Source: Pseudomonadota bacterium
GTDB taxonomy: Bacteria > Pseudomonadota > Gammaproteobacteria > Burkholderiales > Burkholderiaceae_C
NCBI GenBank assembly: GCA_023460715.1
Contig: JAEWPH010000138.1
Span: 1 to 32,510 of the forward strand
Direction of reading: 5' to 3'
Length of the DNA stretch: 32,510 nt
Every line of letters starts with the position of its first letter. The first letter of the stretch is position 1. This document shows, piece by piece, positions 1-6,583 of the stretch. Under the pieces are notes generated by a model. It was not told the DNA's origin. It saw only the letters and a program-made list of their open reading frames with translations, and did not search any database. Position numbers and translations under genes: made by a program.

Positions 1-227
1 GGCTCGGGCGGTGGCGGCGGGGCGACCTCGCGCGGCGCGGCCTGCTGGGGCACGGCGGACCACAGCTCGGCCTCCACGGCCGGTTGGTCCGCGCTGCTCT
101 TCCAGTTGACGCCCCAGGTCAGCGCGCCGATGAGCGCCACGTGCACGAGCACCGCGAGGGCCACGGCGCGCATGCGGCCGGGAGGGCGGGGCGGGGCAAG
201 CTGGTCGCGGTCGTTGGTGGCGTGCAT
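1..227 (-). CDS. tolA: TolA, N-terminal part (cut by window edge)
   Basis: The first 75 codons of a TolA-like protein are present; the rest lies beyond position 1. The start MHATNDRDQL is followed by a basic stretch and one membrane helix (about residues 20-40, RAVALAVLVHVALIGALTW), then a proline/alanine-rich segment (QQAAPREVAPPPPPE). This is the architecture of TolA and TonB-like proteins: an inner-membrane anchor followed by a long periplasmic domain that contacts TolB/Pal. Identity rests mainly on position, 41 nt downstream of tolR in the usual tolQ-tolR-tolA order. A TonB-like protein is the alternative. No strong Shine-Dalgarno sequence precedes the ATG at 227. Confidence 0.85.
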   Translation of the reverse strand, partial: MHATNDRDQLAPPRPPGRMRAVALAVLVHVALIGALTWGVNWKSSADQPAVEAELWSAVPQQAAPREVAPPPPPE

Positions 228-268
228 GCGTTGGGAAAGAAGCAAAAAACGGGGCAGCCGCCGGGCGG

Positions 269-694
269 TCAGCTGCCCGACTTGACGGACAGGCCGACGC
301 GCTGGACGCCGGCCTTTTGCAGGGCGTCCATGGCTTTCACCACGGACTCATAGCTCACGGCCTTGTCGGCCGTGATGAGCACGGGCGTGCCTTCGGGCTG
401 CGTGGTCTGCCAGGAGCGCGCTGCGGCGCCCAGGCTGTCCAGGGTGACGGTGCGCTCGTTGCCATCCGTCTTGAGCTGCAGGCTGCCGTCGCGCTGGACG
501 ATCACCTGACCAAAGGTCTTGGGCGCCTTGACGCCCTTGCCCACGGAAGGAACGTTGATGCTGCTCGGCGTGAGCATGGGCGCAGTCACCATGAAGATGA
601 TCAGCAGCACCAGCATCACGTCGATGAACGGCACCATGTTGATTTCGTTCATCGAACGGCGGCGGCTGCCGCCACGGGAGGCCATTGCAGGCAT
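269..694 (-). CDS. tolR: TolR, ExbD/TolR-family membrane subunit
   Basis: TolR is the ExbD-type partner of TolQ in the proton-driven Tol-Pal machine that constricts and stabilises the outer membrane during division. The 141-residue protein has a short basic cytoplasmic N-terminus (SRGGSRRRSMNEINMVPFID), one membrane helix (about residues 20-42) and a periplasmic domain. Asp25 in VPFIDVMLVLL corresponds to the proton-carrying aspartate of the family. The length matches E. coli TolR (142 residues). The chosen ATG at 694 has GGAGAG about 7 nt upstream; a second ATG three codons in is possible. The gene lies 17 nt after tolQ and is very probably co-transcribed with it. Confidence 0.96.
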   Translation of the reverse strand: MPAMASRGGSRRRSMNEINMVPFIDVMLVLLIIFMVTAPMLTPSSINVPSVGKGVKAPKTFGQVIVQRDGSLQLKTDGNERTVTLDSLGAAARSWQTTQPEGTPVLITADKAVSYESVVKAMDALQKAGVQRVGLSVKSGS

Positions 695-711
695 ATCAGC
701 TCTCCGTTACG

Positions 712-1413
712 TCAATGGCCCGAGGGCGAGCCGGGCTGCGAGCCCAGATTGCGCTGGAGGATGTTGGAGAACTCTTCGATGAAGGTTTCCTGGTGCGTGG
801 CCACCCGGTCGATGTCACGGGCGAAGCGGTTGTACGCGATCACGGCCGGGATGGCGGCGAACAGGCCGATGGCGGTCGCCACCAGCGCCTCGGCGATGCC
901 GGGGGCCACCGTGGCCAGCGTGACCTGTTCCATGCCGGCGAAACCGGTGAAGGCGTGCATGATCCCCCACACCGTGCCAAACAGGCCCACGTAGGGCGAG
1001 ACCGAGGCGACGGAACCCAGGAAGGACAGGCTGGACTCGATCACGTCCATCTCGCGCTGGAAGCTCGCGCGCATGGCGCGGCGGGCGCCGTCCAGCAGCG
1101 TGCCGGGGTCGGAGATGCGGCGCTCGCGCAGTTTCTGGTATTCGCGCATGCCGCTGGCGAAGATGCGTTCCATCGGGCCGGCGTTCTTGGCGTTCTGCAC
1201 GGCGCCGGCGTACAGGTCATTGAGGCTGTTGCCCGACCAGAAGTCGCGCTCGAAGTCTTCGTTGAGCGAGCGCACGCGCTTGAGCGCGAACAGCTTGCGG
1301 AAGATGGCGGCCCAGCTCGCTATCGAGACACCGATGAGCAGCAGCATGACCAACTGGACGACCCAGCTGGCGTTCAGCACCAAGCTGACGATGGACATGT
1401 CTTGGGAATTCAT
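712..1413 (-). CDS. tolQ: TolQ, ExbB/TolQ-family proton channel subunit
   Basis: TolQ forms the multimeric inner-membrane proton channel that works with TolR to energise TolA. The 233-residue product has a first membrane helix at about 13-35, a cytoplasmic loop, and two more helices at about 130-155 and 170-193. The family signature GLFGTVWGIMHAF starts at residue 143, and conserved threonines Thr147 and Thr180 face the pore in the family. The open frame reaches back to 1506, but the start at 1413 (MNSQDMSIVS) fits the family. Its ATG overlaps the ybgC stop codon as ATGA, which implies translational coupling. tolR follows after 17 nt. Confidence 0.96.
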   Translation of the reverse strand: MNSQDMSIVSLVLNASWVVQLVMLLLIGVSIASWAAIFRKLFALKRVRSLNEDFERDFWSGNSLNDLYAGAVQNAKNAGPMERIFASGMREYQKLRERRISDPGTLLDGARRAMRASFQREMDVIESSLSFLGSVASVSPYVGLFGTVWGIMHAFTGFAGMEQVTLATVAPGIAEALVATAIGLFAAIPAVIAYNRFARDIDRVATHQETFIEEFSNILQRNLGSQPGSPSGH

Positions 1414-1832
1414 GGTCTTGAGAGAGTTTCCAGAAGGGTGCCCGGAATGCGCGCGGGACGCAGGGTGGAGGCATCCACCCATCCGATGCGGATCGTGCCT
1501 TCGCACAGCAGCACAGGGCTAGATTCAGTCATTTGCTCTGGTTTCAGGAGCGCTTGCTGGCGTATTGTCATGGAAGCCCGACCGGCTTCCTGTAGGTCGG
1601 CGGTAACAATCAGTGTGTCATCCAGGCGCGCCGGACGGTGGTAGCGCAGCTGCGCGTCGGTTACGACAAACATGCCGCCCGTGAGTTCCCGCAGGGACTG
1701 CTGGCCCACGCCCAGCGAGCGCAGCCACTCGGTGCGCGCGCGCTCGAAGAATCGGAGGTAGTTGGCGTAGAACACGATGCCGCCGGCATCGGTGTCCTCC
1801 CAGTAGATGCGTACCGGCCAGTGGAATGCCAT
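1410..1832 (-). CDS. ybgC: YbgC, tol-pal-associated acyl-CoA thioesterase
   Basis: This is a 140-residue single hot-dog-fold protein of the 4HBT family. The N-terminal signature RIYWEDTDAGGIVFYANYL carries the catalytic Asp15 of the D-T-D-x-x-G motif, followed by the family's FFERARTEW segment. E. coli and Helicobacter YbgC hydrolyse acyl-CoA (or acyl-ACP) thioesters and are linked to phospholipid metabolism at the envelope. It sits first in the classic ybgC-tolQ-tolR-tolA order: it begins 19 nt after the aminotransferase stop, and its TGA overlaps the tolQ ATG by 4 nt. The true substrate cannot be told from sequence. Confidence 0.94.
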   Translation of the reverse strand: MAFHWPVRIYWEDTDAGGIVFYANYLRFFERARTEWLRSLGVGQQSLRELTGGMFVVTDAQLRYHRPARLDDTLIVTADLQEAGRASMTIRQQALLKPEQMTESSPVLLCEGTIRIGWVDASTLRPARIPGTLLETLSRP

Positions 1833-1851
1833 GGTGTTGCCGTGCCCGCCT

Positions 1852-3036
1852 TCAGCCGATGTGCGTGCGCAGCCGCGCCACGGCTTCCTGCAGCTGCTCC
1901 ATGGAGTTGGCCGTGGAAAACCGCACGAAGCGCTGCGTGTCTGCCGTGCCGAAGTCGCGGCCGGGCGTGATCGCCAGGTGGGCGCGCTGCATGAGCGCGA
2001 AGGCGAAGTCCCAGCTGCCTTCCACGCCCAGCCGCTGTGCGGCCTGCGTGCAGTCGGCCCAGGCGTAGAACGCCCCGTCGGGCATCACCGGCACGGTCAG
2101 GCCCAGCGATTGCAGCGCGGGGATGAAGAAGTCGCGGCGGGCCTTGAACTCCGCGCGGCGGCGTTCGAACTCGGCGATGCTTTCGGCTTCGAAGCAGGCG
2201 AGCGCGGCATGCTGCGCGATGGTCGAGGCGCAGATGAACAGGTTCTGCGCCAGACGCTCCACCACAGGAACCATGGCCTCGGGCACCACCATCCAGCCCA
2301 GGCGCCAGCCCGTCATGTTGAAGTACTTGCTGAAGCTGTTGATGCTGATGACGTTATCGTCGATGGCCAGGGCGGTCTGGCTGAACGCGTCGTCGTAGGA
2401 CAGGCCCAGGTAGATCTCGTCAACCAGCGTGATGCCGCCGCGTGCCTGTACCACGCCGTGGATGCGGCGCAGTTCCTCGGGGGCGATGGACGTGCCCGTG
2501 GGGTTGGAGGGCGACGCCAACAGCACCCCGCGTGTCCTGGCGCCCCAGGCCGCCTCGACCTTGGCGGCGCTGAGCTGGAAGCGCTCCTCGGCGGTGGTCG
2601 GGATCAGCACCGCCCGGCCTTCTGCAGCGCTCACGAAGTGGCGGTTGCAGGGGTAGCTCGGGTCGGGCATGAGGATCTCGTCGCCGGACTCGATCAGTGC
2701 CAGACAGGCCAGCTGCAGCGCCGCCGAGGCCCCGGCCGTGACCACGATGCGCCGCGCCGGCACGTCGACGCCGAAGCGCTGGGCGTACCAGCCGCTGATG
2801 CGCTCGCGCAGGGCTTCCAGACCCAGGGCGTTGGTGTACTGCGTGGCGCCGGCGCGCACGGCGCGGTCGGCGGATTCCTGTACCAGCGGGGGTGCGGTGA
2901 AGTCGGGCTCGCCGATGTTCAGGAAGATCATCGGGTCGCGCGTGCCGGCCACGTTGCGCGCCAGGGCCTGGGCGGCCTTGGCCACCTCCATCACATAGAA
3001 CGGTTCGATGCGCTCGGCGCGTGTGGAGAACTTCAT
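1852..3036 (-). CDS. Pyridoxal-phosphate class I/II aminotransferase
   Basis: This is a fold-type I PLP aminotransferase of 394 residues. Visible landmarks are NIGEPDFTAPP (40-50), the SPSNPTG motif (175-181), D206-E207-x-Y209 contacting the cofactor ring, the Schiff-base lysine K237 in SINSFSKYFNMTGWRLGW, and the substrate-carboxylate arginine R372 in RFVRFSTANS. It transfers an amino group between an amino acid and a 2-oxo acid in the cytoplasm. The closest types are aspartate/alanine/aromatic aminotransferases, and the donor cannot be assigned. The open frame reaches back to 3255, but the start at 3036 (MKFSTRAERIEP) agrees with the family. It lies 109 nt after nusB and 19 nt before ybgC. 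Confidence 0.93.
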   Translation of the reverse strand: MKFSTRAERIEPFYVMEVAKAAQALARNVAGTRDPMIFLNIGEPDFTAPPLVQESADRAVRAGATQYTNALGLEALRERISGWYAQRFGVDVPARRIVVTAGASAALQLACLALIESGDEILMPDPSYPCNRHFVSAAEGRAVLIPTTAEERFQLSAAKVEAAWGARTRGVLLASPSNPTGTSIAPEELRRIHGVVQARGGITLVDEIYLGLSYDDAFSQTALAIDDNVISINSFSKYFNMTGWRLGWMVVPEAMVPVVERLAQNLFICASTIAQHAALACFEAESIAEFERRRAEFKARRDFFIPALQSLGLTVPVMPDGAFYAWADCTQAAQRLGVEGSWDFAFALMQRAHLAITPGRDFGTADTQRFVRFSTANSMEQLQEAVARLRTHIG

Positions 3037-3145
3037 GGGCAGGTGTTTCCGGCGGGCGAAGCGCCGGTAATGCAGGGAGGGCGGGACGGGAGGGATGCGC
3101 GAGGCACGCTGCCGGCGATGGGGTGCACGCGGCAGCAGGCCCTTG

Positions 3146-3688
3146 TCAGTTCCCCGGCGCGGCGGGTACTGCCTGGCTCTTGTCTGCCGCGACTTCCGCC
3201 GCACGCAGCTGGGGCGCCAGGCCGTTGAGCACGCCGTTGACGTACTTGTGGCCATCCGTGCCGCCGAATTCCTTGGCCAGCTCGATGCATTCGTTGATCA
3301 CCACGCGCCAGGGCACGTCCAGGCAGTGCTGGAACTCGTACACGCCGATCCACATGGCGGCGTGCTCGATGGGCGAGATCTCGGCCATCTTGCGGTCCAG
3401 CTTCGGTGCGATCAGCGCGTCCAGCGCTTCGGCGGTGTTGATGCAGCCGTGCAGCAACGCGTCGTAGTGGGCGGAGTCGGCCTTGTGGAAGCCCGCCAGG
3501 TCACGCGTGAAGGTGTCGATCGCCGTGGCCTCGTTGCGGGCCACCAGATGCTGGTACAGCGCCTGCAGGGCGAATTCGCGGGCCCGGCTGCGTGTGGACT
3601 TGGAGCCGGCCTTGCGGGCGCCGGTGCTGGTGACGCCGGTGCGTGACTGGCGCGGCGGGCGCTTGGCGCCGGGGGTCGAATCGCTCAC
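3146..3688 (-). CDS. nusB: NusB, transcription antitermination factor
   Basis: NusB binds boxA RNA together with NusE (ribosomal protein S10) and promotes antitermination of rRNA operons. The 180-residue protein shows the NusB core: the basic RNA-binding helix [14 protein letters not shown] (33-46), [15 protein letters not shown], and [26 protein letters not shown] near the C-terminus. It is longer than the usual ~140 residues because of a basic, low-complexity N-terminal tail of about 32 residues, common in Burkholderiales, and a short C-terminal extension. The start is GTG, overlapping the ribH stop as GTGA, so translation is probably coupled. ribH-nusB adjacency is widespread in bacteria. 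Confidence 0.96.
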   Translation of the reverse strand: MSDSTPGAKRPPRQSRTGVTSTGARKAGSKSTRSRAREFALQALYQHLVARNEATAIDTFTRDLAGFHKADSAHYDALLHGCINTAEALDALIAPKLDRKMAEISPIEHAAMWIGVYEFQHCLDVPWRVVINECIELAKEFGGTDGHKYVNGVLNGLAPQLRAAEVAADKSQAVPAAPGN

Positions 3689-4149
3689 GCCAGTTCCTCC
3701 AGCAGATGGGCCATTTCCACGGCCACGCGGGCAGCGTCCGCGCCCTTTTCAGTCTGGCGGGCGATGGCTTGCTCCATGTTCTCGGTGGTGATGATCGCGT
3801 TGGCGATGGGGATCTGGTAGTCGAGTGCCAGGCGCGTCACGCCGGCGCCGGATTCGTTGGCCACCAGCTCGAAGTGGTAGGTCTCGCCACGGATGATGCA
3901 GCCCAGGGCGATGAGCGCGTCGTATTCGTCACGCTCGGCCATGGCCTGCAGGGCCACGGGCACTTCGAGTGCGCCGGGCACCAGCACGTGGTGGATGTGC
4001 TTTTCCTGCACGCCGAGCGCGATCAGTTCCGCGCGGCAGGCTGCTGCCAGCGTGTTGGTGATGCTTTCGTTGAAGCGGGCCTGGACGATGCCGATGTGCA
4101 GCTTCTTGCCATCGAGCTTGTTCGCCGTTCCTTTGTCTGCGCCAAACAT
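3685..4149 (-). CDS. ribH: 6,7-dimethyl-8-ribityllumazine synthase
   Basis: RibH condenses 5-amino-6-ribitylaminouracil with 3,4-dihydroxy-2-butanone 4-phosphate, the penultimate step of riboflavin synthesis. The protein has 154 residues, the normal family length. Landmarks are ARFNES (24-29, aromatic Phe26 stacking on the substrate), VPGALEVP (57-64), [12 protein letters not shown] (83-94) with the general-acid histidine His92, and [15 protein letters not shown] good ribosome-binding site (AAGGA) precedes the ATG at 4149. The gene lies 69 nt after the DHBP synthase gene that makes its second substrate and overlaps nusB by 4 nt. Confidence 0.97.
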   Translation of the reverse strand: MFGADKGTANKLDGKKLHIGIVQARFNESITNTLAAACRAELIALGVQEKHIHHVLVPGALEVPVALQAMAERDEYDALIALGCIIRGETYHFELVANESGAGVTRLALDYQIPIANAIITTENMEQAIARQTEKGADAARVAVEMAHLLEELA

Positions 4150-4218
4150 GGTGCTGTTCCTTCTTGTCGTTGCGTGCCCCTCGTGCCGGGAGGCGCCGGT
4201 TCGCGTGTGCGCCGGCGG

Positions 4219-5340
4219 TCAGGCCTTGGGGATGTATCCGGTGATTTCGAGGCCGTAGCCGGCCATGCTGGGCATGCGCCGCGGCTGGCCCATGAGCTGC
4301 ATCTTGGCCACGCCGCATTCGCGCAGGATCTGCGCGCCCACGCCATAGGTGCGCAGGTCCATGCGGCCTCGCTCGGGCGCGTGCGCGGAGCGGGCCTTGC
4401 CCTCGAACTGTTCGAGCAGCTGCTCGGCCGTCTCGCCGCAGTTCAGCAGCACGGCCACGCCGCGCCCCTGGCTGGCGATGTACTGCAGGCTGGTATCCAG
4501 GCCCCACGAGTGCATGGCGCGGTTCACTTCCAGCGCGTCCAGCACGGACAGCGGCTCATGCACGCGCACGGGCACGCTGTCGTCCGGACCCCACTCGCCC
4601 TTGACGAGCGCCAGGTGCACGGCCTGGCTGGGCTCGTCGCGGAAGGCGTGCGCGGTGAATTCGCCGAAGGCGGTGGGCAGCTGGCGCGTGCCGACCTTCT
4701 GCACCAGCGATTCGTGGCGGCTGCGGTATTCGATGAGGTCGGCGATGGTGCCGATCTTGAGGCCGTGCTCGGCCGCGAAGATCTGCAGGTCGGGCAGGCG
4801 GGCCATGGTGCCGTCGTCCTTCATCACCTCGCAGATCACGGAGGACGGGCTGCAGCCGGCCATGGCGGCCAGGTCGCAACCGGCTTCGGTGTGGCCGGCG
4901 CGCATGAGCACGCCGCCGTCCACGGCCTGCAGCGGGAAGATGTGGCCGGGCTGCACCAGGTCGGCCGCCACGGCATTCGGGGCGACGGCGGCCTGCACGG
5001 TGCGCGCGCGGTCGGCGGCCGAGATGCCGGTGGTCACGCCCGTCGCGGCTTCGATGGAGGCGGTGAACGCCGTGCCCATCTTGGTGCCGTTGCGCGCCAC
5101 CATGGGCGGCAGCTTGAGCAGTTCGCAGCGCTCGCGGGTGAGGGTCAGGCAGATCAGGCCGCGGCCGAAGCGGGCCATGAAGTTGATGGCTTCGGGCGTG
5201 ACGTGGTCGGAGGCGAGCACGAGGTCGCCTTCGTTCTCACGGTCTTCCTCATCCACCAGGATGACGATGCGCCCGGCGCGCATCTCGGCCACGATGTCTT
5301 CGACCGGCGAGATGGGGGCGGGACTGAGGGGGGAGTTCAT
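4219..5340 (-). CDS. ribB: 3,4-dihydroxy-2-butanone-4-phosphate synthase with degenerate RibA-like domain (RibBX type)
   Basis: Residues 1 to about 205 form an intact RibB domain: [11 protein letters not shown] (30-40) with the acidic metal/substrate residues, [30 protein letters not shown] (about 90-111) and [18 protein letters not shown]. It converts ribulose 5-phosphate to dihydroxybutanone phosphate plus formate. Residues 206-373 align to GTP cyclohydrolase II but lack its zinc ligands: where an active RibA has a C-x10-C-x-C cluster after VRVH, this protein reads [20 protein letters not shown]. The second half is therefore probably not a cyclohydrolase, matching the RibBX variant known in Proteobacteria. 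It lies directly upstream of ribH. The start at 5340 was chosen because the longer frame upstream has no family similarity. Confidence 0.93.
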   Translation of the reverse strand: MNSPLSPAPISPVEDIVAEMRAGRIVILVDEEDRENEGDLVLASDHVTPEAINFMARFGRGLICLTLTRERCELLKLPPMVARNGTKMGTAFTASIEAATGVTTGISAADRARTVQAAVAPNAVAADLVQPGHIFPLQAVDGGVLMRAGHTEAGCDLAAMAGCSPSSVICEVMKDDGTMARLPDLQIFAAEHGLKIGTIADLIEYRSRHESLVQKVGTRQLPTAFGEFTAHAFRDEPSQAVHLALVKGEWGPDDSVPVRVHEPLSVLDALEVNRAMHSWGLDTSLQYIASQGRGVAVLLNCGETAEQLLEQFEGKARSAHAPERGRMDLRTYGVGAQILRECGVAKMQLMGQPRRMPSMAGYGLEITGYIPKA

Positions 5341-5463
5341 GGGGCTGGGGCTTTCGGGTGGGCCGCCGGGCCGGGCGCAACGCGTGTCTCCGGAGGCGGC
5401 GGCGGGCTCCTGCTGGCGGAGCCGCTCCCAAAGAACAGGCGATGCGGCGGGGCCGCACGGTGC

Positions 5464-5480
5464 GGGAGCGCTGCGCTCCC
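5464..5480. repeat. Perfect inverted repeat in ribBX upstream region
   Basis: GGGAGCGC-T-GCGCTCCC is a perfect 8-bp stem with a one-base centre. It lies 124 nt upstream of the ribBX start and has no T-run on either side, so it is not a canonical terminator. It could be an intergenic REP-like palindrome or an operator. The 348-nt interval 5341-5688 holds this palindrome, the inverted-repeat element at 5495-5658 and a 6-bp stem (CGCCCT..AGGGCG, 5654-5671). I see no gene in it and no recognisable FMN-riboswitch core. Confidence 0.5.
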
Positions 5481-5494
5481 AGCGGGCGATTCTA

Positions 5495-5658
5495 AGGCAA
5501 CGCTGAACAAACTCCTCTCGCGCTGCGCATCTCTGCTGGGGGCGGTCTGCCACGTTGCCAACCCCCGCCATCGCGGCGGCTGGTGCCTTGGTTCGCGCCT
5601 TGCAGCCACATCCCCCGGCAGGGCGCGCCGCTTCGCGGTGACTTGTTCAGCGCCGCCC
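5495..5658. mobile_element. MITE-like element with terminal inverted repeats
   Basis: An 18-bp imperfect inverted repeat bounds a ~164-bp non-coding segment. The left end is 5495-5512 and the right end is 5641-5658. They share a perfect 10-bp core CGCTGAACAA (5501-5510, complement at 5643-5652), and the 5 mismatches of 18 are all transitions. No coding frame fits inside and no clear target-site duplication is visible. Size, terminal repeats and position between two genes fit a miniature element mobilised in trans by an insertion sequence, but the parent IS is not in this window and I could not identify it. It separates the ferredoxin gene from ribBX. Confidence 0.5.
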
Positions 5659-5688
5659 TCAGCGCAGGGCGCCCCGGCTTGGACAACG

Positions 5689-5985
5689 TCAAATGCCGGG
5701 CGCTTCAAGCTGCAGGTCGCTGGTCGGGTAGGCCACGCAGGGCAGGATGCAGCCCTCGGCCTTTTCCTCGGCGGAGAGGCCGGGCCATTCGATCTCGTAG
5801 CGCACGCTGCCATGGGCCAGCACGCCGATGCAGGTGCGGCAGGTGCCGTTGCGGCACGAGCTGGGCCAGTCGATGCCGCCTTGCTCCAGCGAATGCAGCA
5901 GCGACTGCTCGGGCCAGGCATCGCATTGGGTGCCGTCGTCGCCCACGCGGGCGATGAAGAAAGGGGGCAGGGGAGCGTCGGCCAT
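5689..5985 (-). CDS. Small 2Fe-2S ferredoxin-like protein
   Basis: The protein has 98 residues with the plant-type [2Fe-2S] spacing C44-x4-C49-x2-C52 (SCRNGTCRTC) and the distal ligand C83 in CILPCVAYP; C79 is an extra nearby cysteine. It should be a soluble one-electron carrier, comparable to the isolated ferredoxin domains of oxygenase reductases. No reductase or oxygenase gene is adjacent, so its partner is unknown. The start at 5985 (MADAPLPPFF) was preferred over an upstream ATG because the extra 46 residues are read through the AT-rich double-hairpin repeat and look non-coding. The ribosome-binding site is weak. Confidence 0.88.
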   Translation of the reverse strand: MADAPLPPFFIARVGDDGTQCDAWPEQSLLHSLEQGGIDWPSSCRNGTCRTCIGVLAHGSVRYEIEWPGLSAEEKAEGCILPCVAYPTSDLQLEAPGI

Positions 5986-6015
5986 GGACAGTGCGAGGTG
6001 TTGAGGGTGTTTTAT

Positions 6016-6063
6016 GGCTCTGGCGCTTATGGGATAAGCGCATAAAGCTATAAATAGTATAGC
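6016..6063 (+). repeat. Double-hairpin dispersed repeat, copy A
   Basis: Two adjacent stem-loops are present: GCGCTTAT-ggg-ATAAGCGC (6023-6041, perfect 8-bp stem) and GCTATA-aatag-TATAGC (6047-6063, perfect 6-bp stem), preceded by GGCTCT. The same two hairpins recur at 15900-15953 (opposite orientation) and 21709-21762 (same orientation). It lies just upstream of the ferredoxin start. On the minus strand it includes TATACT, so it may also supply a -10-like sequence. Confidence 0.75.
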
Positions 6064-6105
6064 ATTTGATCGATCGGCTGGCCGTGCAGGCGCTGCCCGC
6101 TCGTC

Positions 6106-6219
6106 TGCCTCATTTTTCAGCACTCCAGCGGCTTGCCTTATGAATCAAGGGCTTGCGGCCGCCATACAGCGGTTGTCAAAACTTATCCACATGATTGTCC
6201 AGCGCCGGCAGGGATAACC
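6106..6219 (+). repeat. 114-bp direct repeat, copy 1, with DnaA-box sequence
   Basis: This is the first of three gap-free aligned copies (the others start at 6241 and 6457). Shared blocks are TGCYT at the left end, CCTT..AATCAAGG (6136-6150), CATACAGCG (6163-6171), the 9-mer TTATCCACA (6183-6191, a perfect match to the consensus DnaA box), GATTGTCCAGCG, and GGGATAACC at the right end. The right-end GGATAA is complementary to the TTATCC core. Base composition is clearly lower in GC than in the neighbouring genes. The interval 5986-6583 contains this array and repeat copy A and no conventional gene. Confidence 0.85.
6140..6217 (+). CDS. Possible 25-residue amphipathic peptide in repeat copy 1
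   Basis: An ATG at 6140 opens a 25-codon frame ending at the TAA inside the repeat's GGGATAACC block. The peptide contains AAAIQRLSKLIHMIVQRR, in which hydrophobic residues fall at positions 9, 10, 13, 16, 17, 20 and 21, a regular amphipathic-helix pattern with a strongly cationic polar face. There is no convincing ribosome-binding site. The same reading frame is open in copies 2 and 3. Substitutions between copies do not concentrate at third codon positions, and codons such as ATA, AAT and ATT are unusual for this genome, so coding is only a possibility. Confidence 0.15.
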   Translation: MNQGLAAAIQRLSKLIHMIVQRRQG

Positions 6220-6240
6220 AAGGCACGGCGCAGGCCAGGG

Positions 6241-6354
6241 TGCTTAAAAAAACAGCACTATCACCGGATCCCTTGCAAATCAAGGACTTGGAATCCCCAT
6301 ACAGCGCTTGTCCTCAGTTATCCACACGATTGTCCAGCGATCGCAGGGATAACC
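6241..6354 (+). repeat. 114-bp direct repeat, copy 2, with DnaA-box sequence
   Basis: This is the second copy, 135 bp after copy 1. It carries CCTTG-CAAAT-CAAGG (a perfect inverted repeat at 6271-6285), CATACAGCG (6298-6306), TTATCCACA (6318-6326) and GGGATAACC (6346-6354). GTTATCC (6317-6323) and GGATAAC form a perfect 7-bp inverted pair around GATTGTCCAGCG. The peptide frame of copies 1 and 3 is open here to the TAA at 6350-6352. However, the ATG and AAGGAGG of copy 3 are replaced by GGA and AAAACAG, so this copy probably cannot be translated. Confidence 0.85.
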
Positions 6355-6456
6355 GAGGCCTCGCCGCACCCTGAATGCCTTGCTGAGGCTCTGACGCCGC
6401 GTTCGATGCCGCCCGTTTCCGAGTGCGCAAGGGTGGTTGTTCGTCCCATGCCCGTT

Positions 6457-6570
6457 TGCCTAAAAAGGAGGCAATACGACGATGGGCCTTGCAAATCAAC
6501 GACTTGCCGTGGTCATACAGCGGTTGTTCAGGGTTATCCACACGATTGTCCAGCGGATGCGGGCATAACT
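6457..6570 (+). repeat. 114-bp direct repeat, copy 3, with DnaA-box sequence
   Basis: This is the third copy, 216 bp after copy 2. CCTTGCAAATCAACG is at 6487-6501, CATACAGCG at 6514-6522, TTATCCACA at 6534-6542, and the right end reads GGGCATAACT. It is the copy with the best expression signals: AAGGAGG at 6465-6471 and an ATG at 6482. The spacings 135 and 216 bp are not whole multiples of a helical turn. Confidence 0.85.
6482..6568 (+). CDS. Possible 28-residue amphipathic peptide in repeat copy 3
   Basis: A perfect Shine-Dalgarno sequence, AAGGAGG at 6465-6471, stands 10 nt before an ATG that opens a 28-codon frame ending in TAA. The peptide begins MGLANQRLAVVIQRLF and continues RVIHTIVQRMRA. 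It is a cationic amphipathic helix resembling in general form small membrane-active peptides of type I toxin systems such as TisB. Repetition of a short peptide-encoding unit recalls the Ibs/Sib repeats of E. coli, but no sequence relationship is claimed. The frame could instead be accidental in a DNA-binding-site repeat. Confidence 0.25.
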   Translation: MGLANQRLAVVIQRLFRVIHTIVQRMRA

Positions 6571-6583
6571 GCGCCGCCGCCGT

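Noticed and set aside
5341..5688. FMN riboswitch upstream of ribBX
   Set aside because: I looked for the conserved RFN-element blocks on the minus strand and did not recognise them. The interval is mainly the MITE-like element and GC-rich palindromes.
5986..6583. Chromosomal replication origin
   Set aside because: Three DnaA-box sequences and an AT-rich hairpin are suggestive. But there is no dnaA, dnaN, rpmH, gidA or parAB nearby, and no sizeable AT-rich unwinding region. An origin claim would need GC skew or marker-frequency data.
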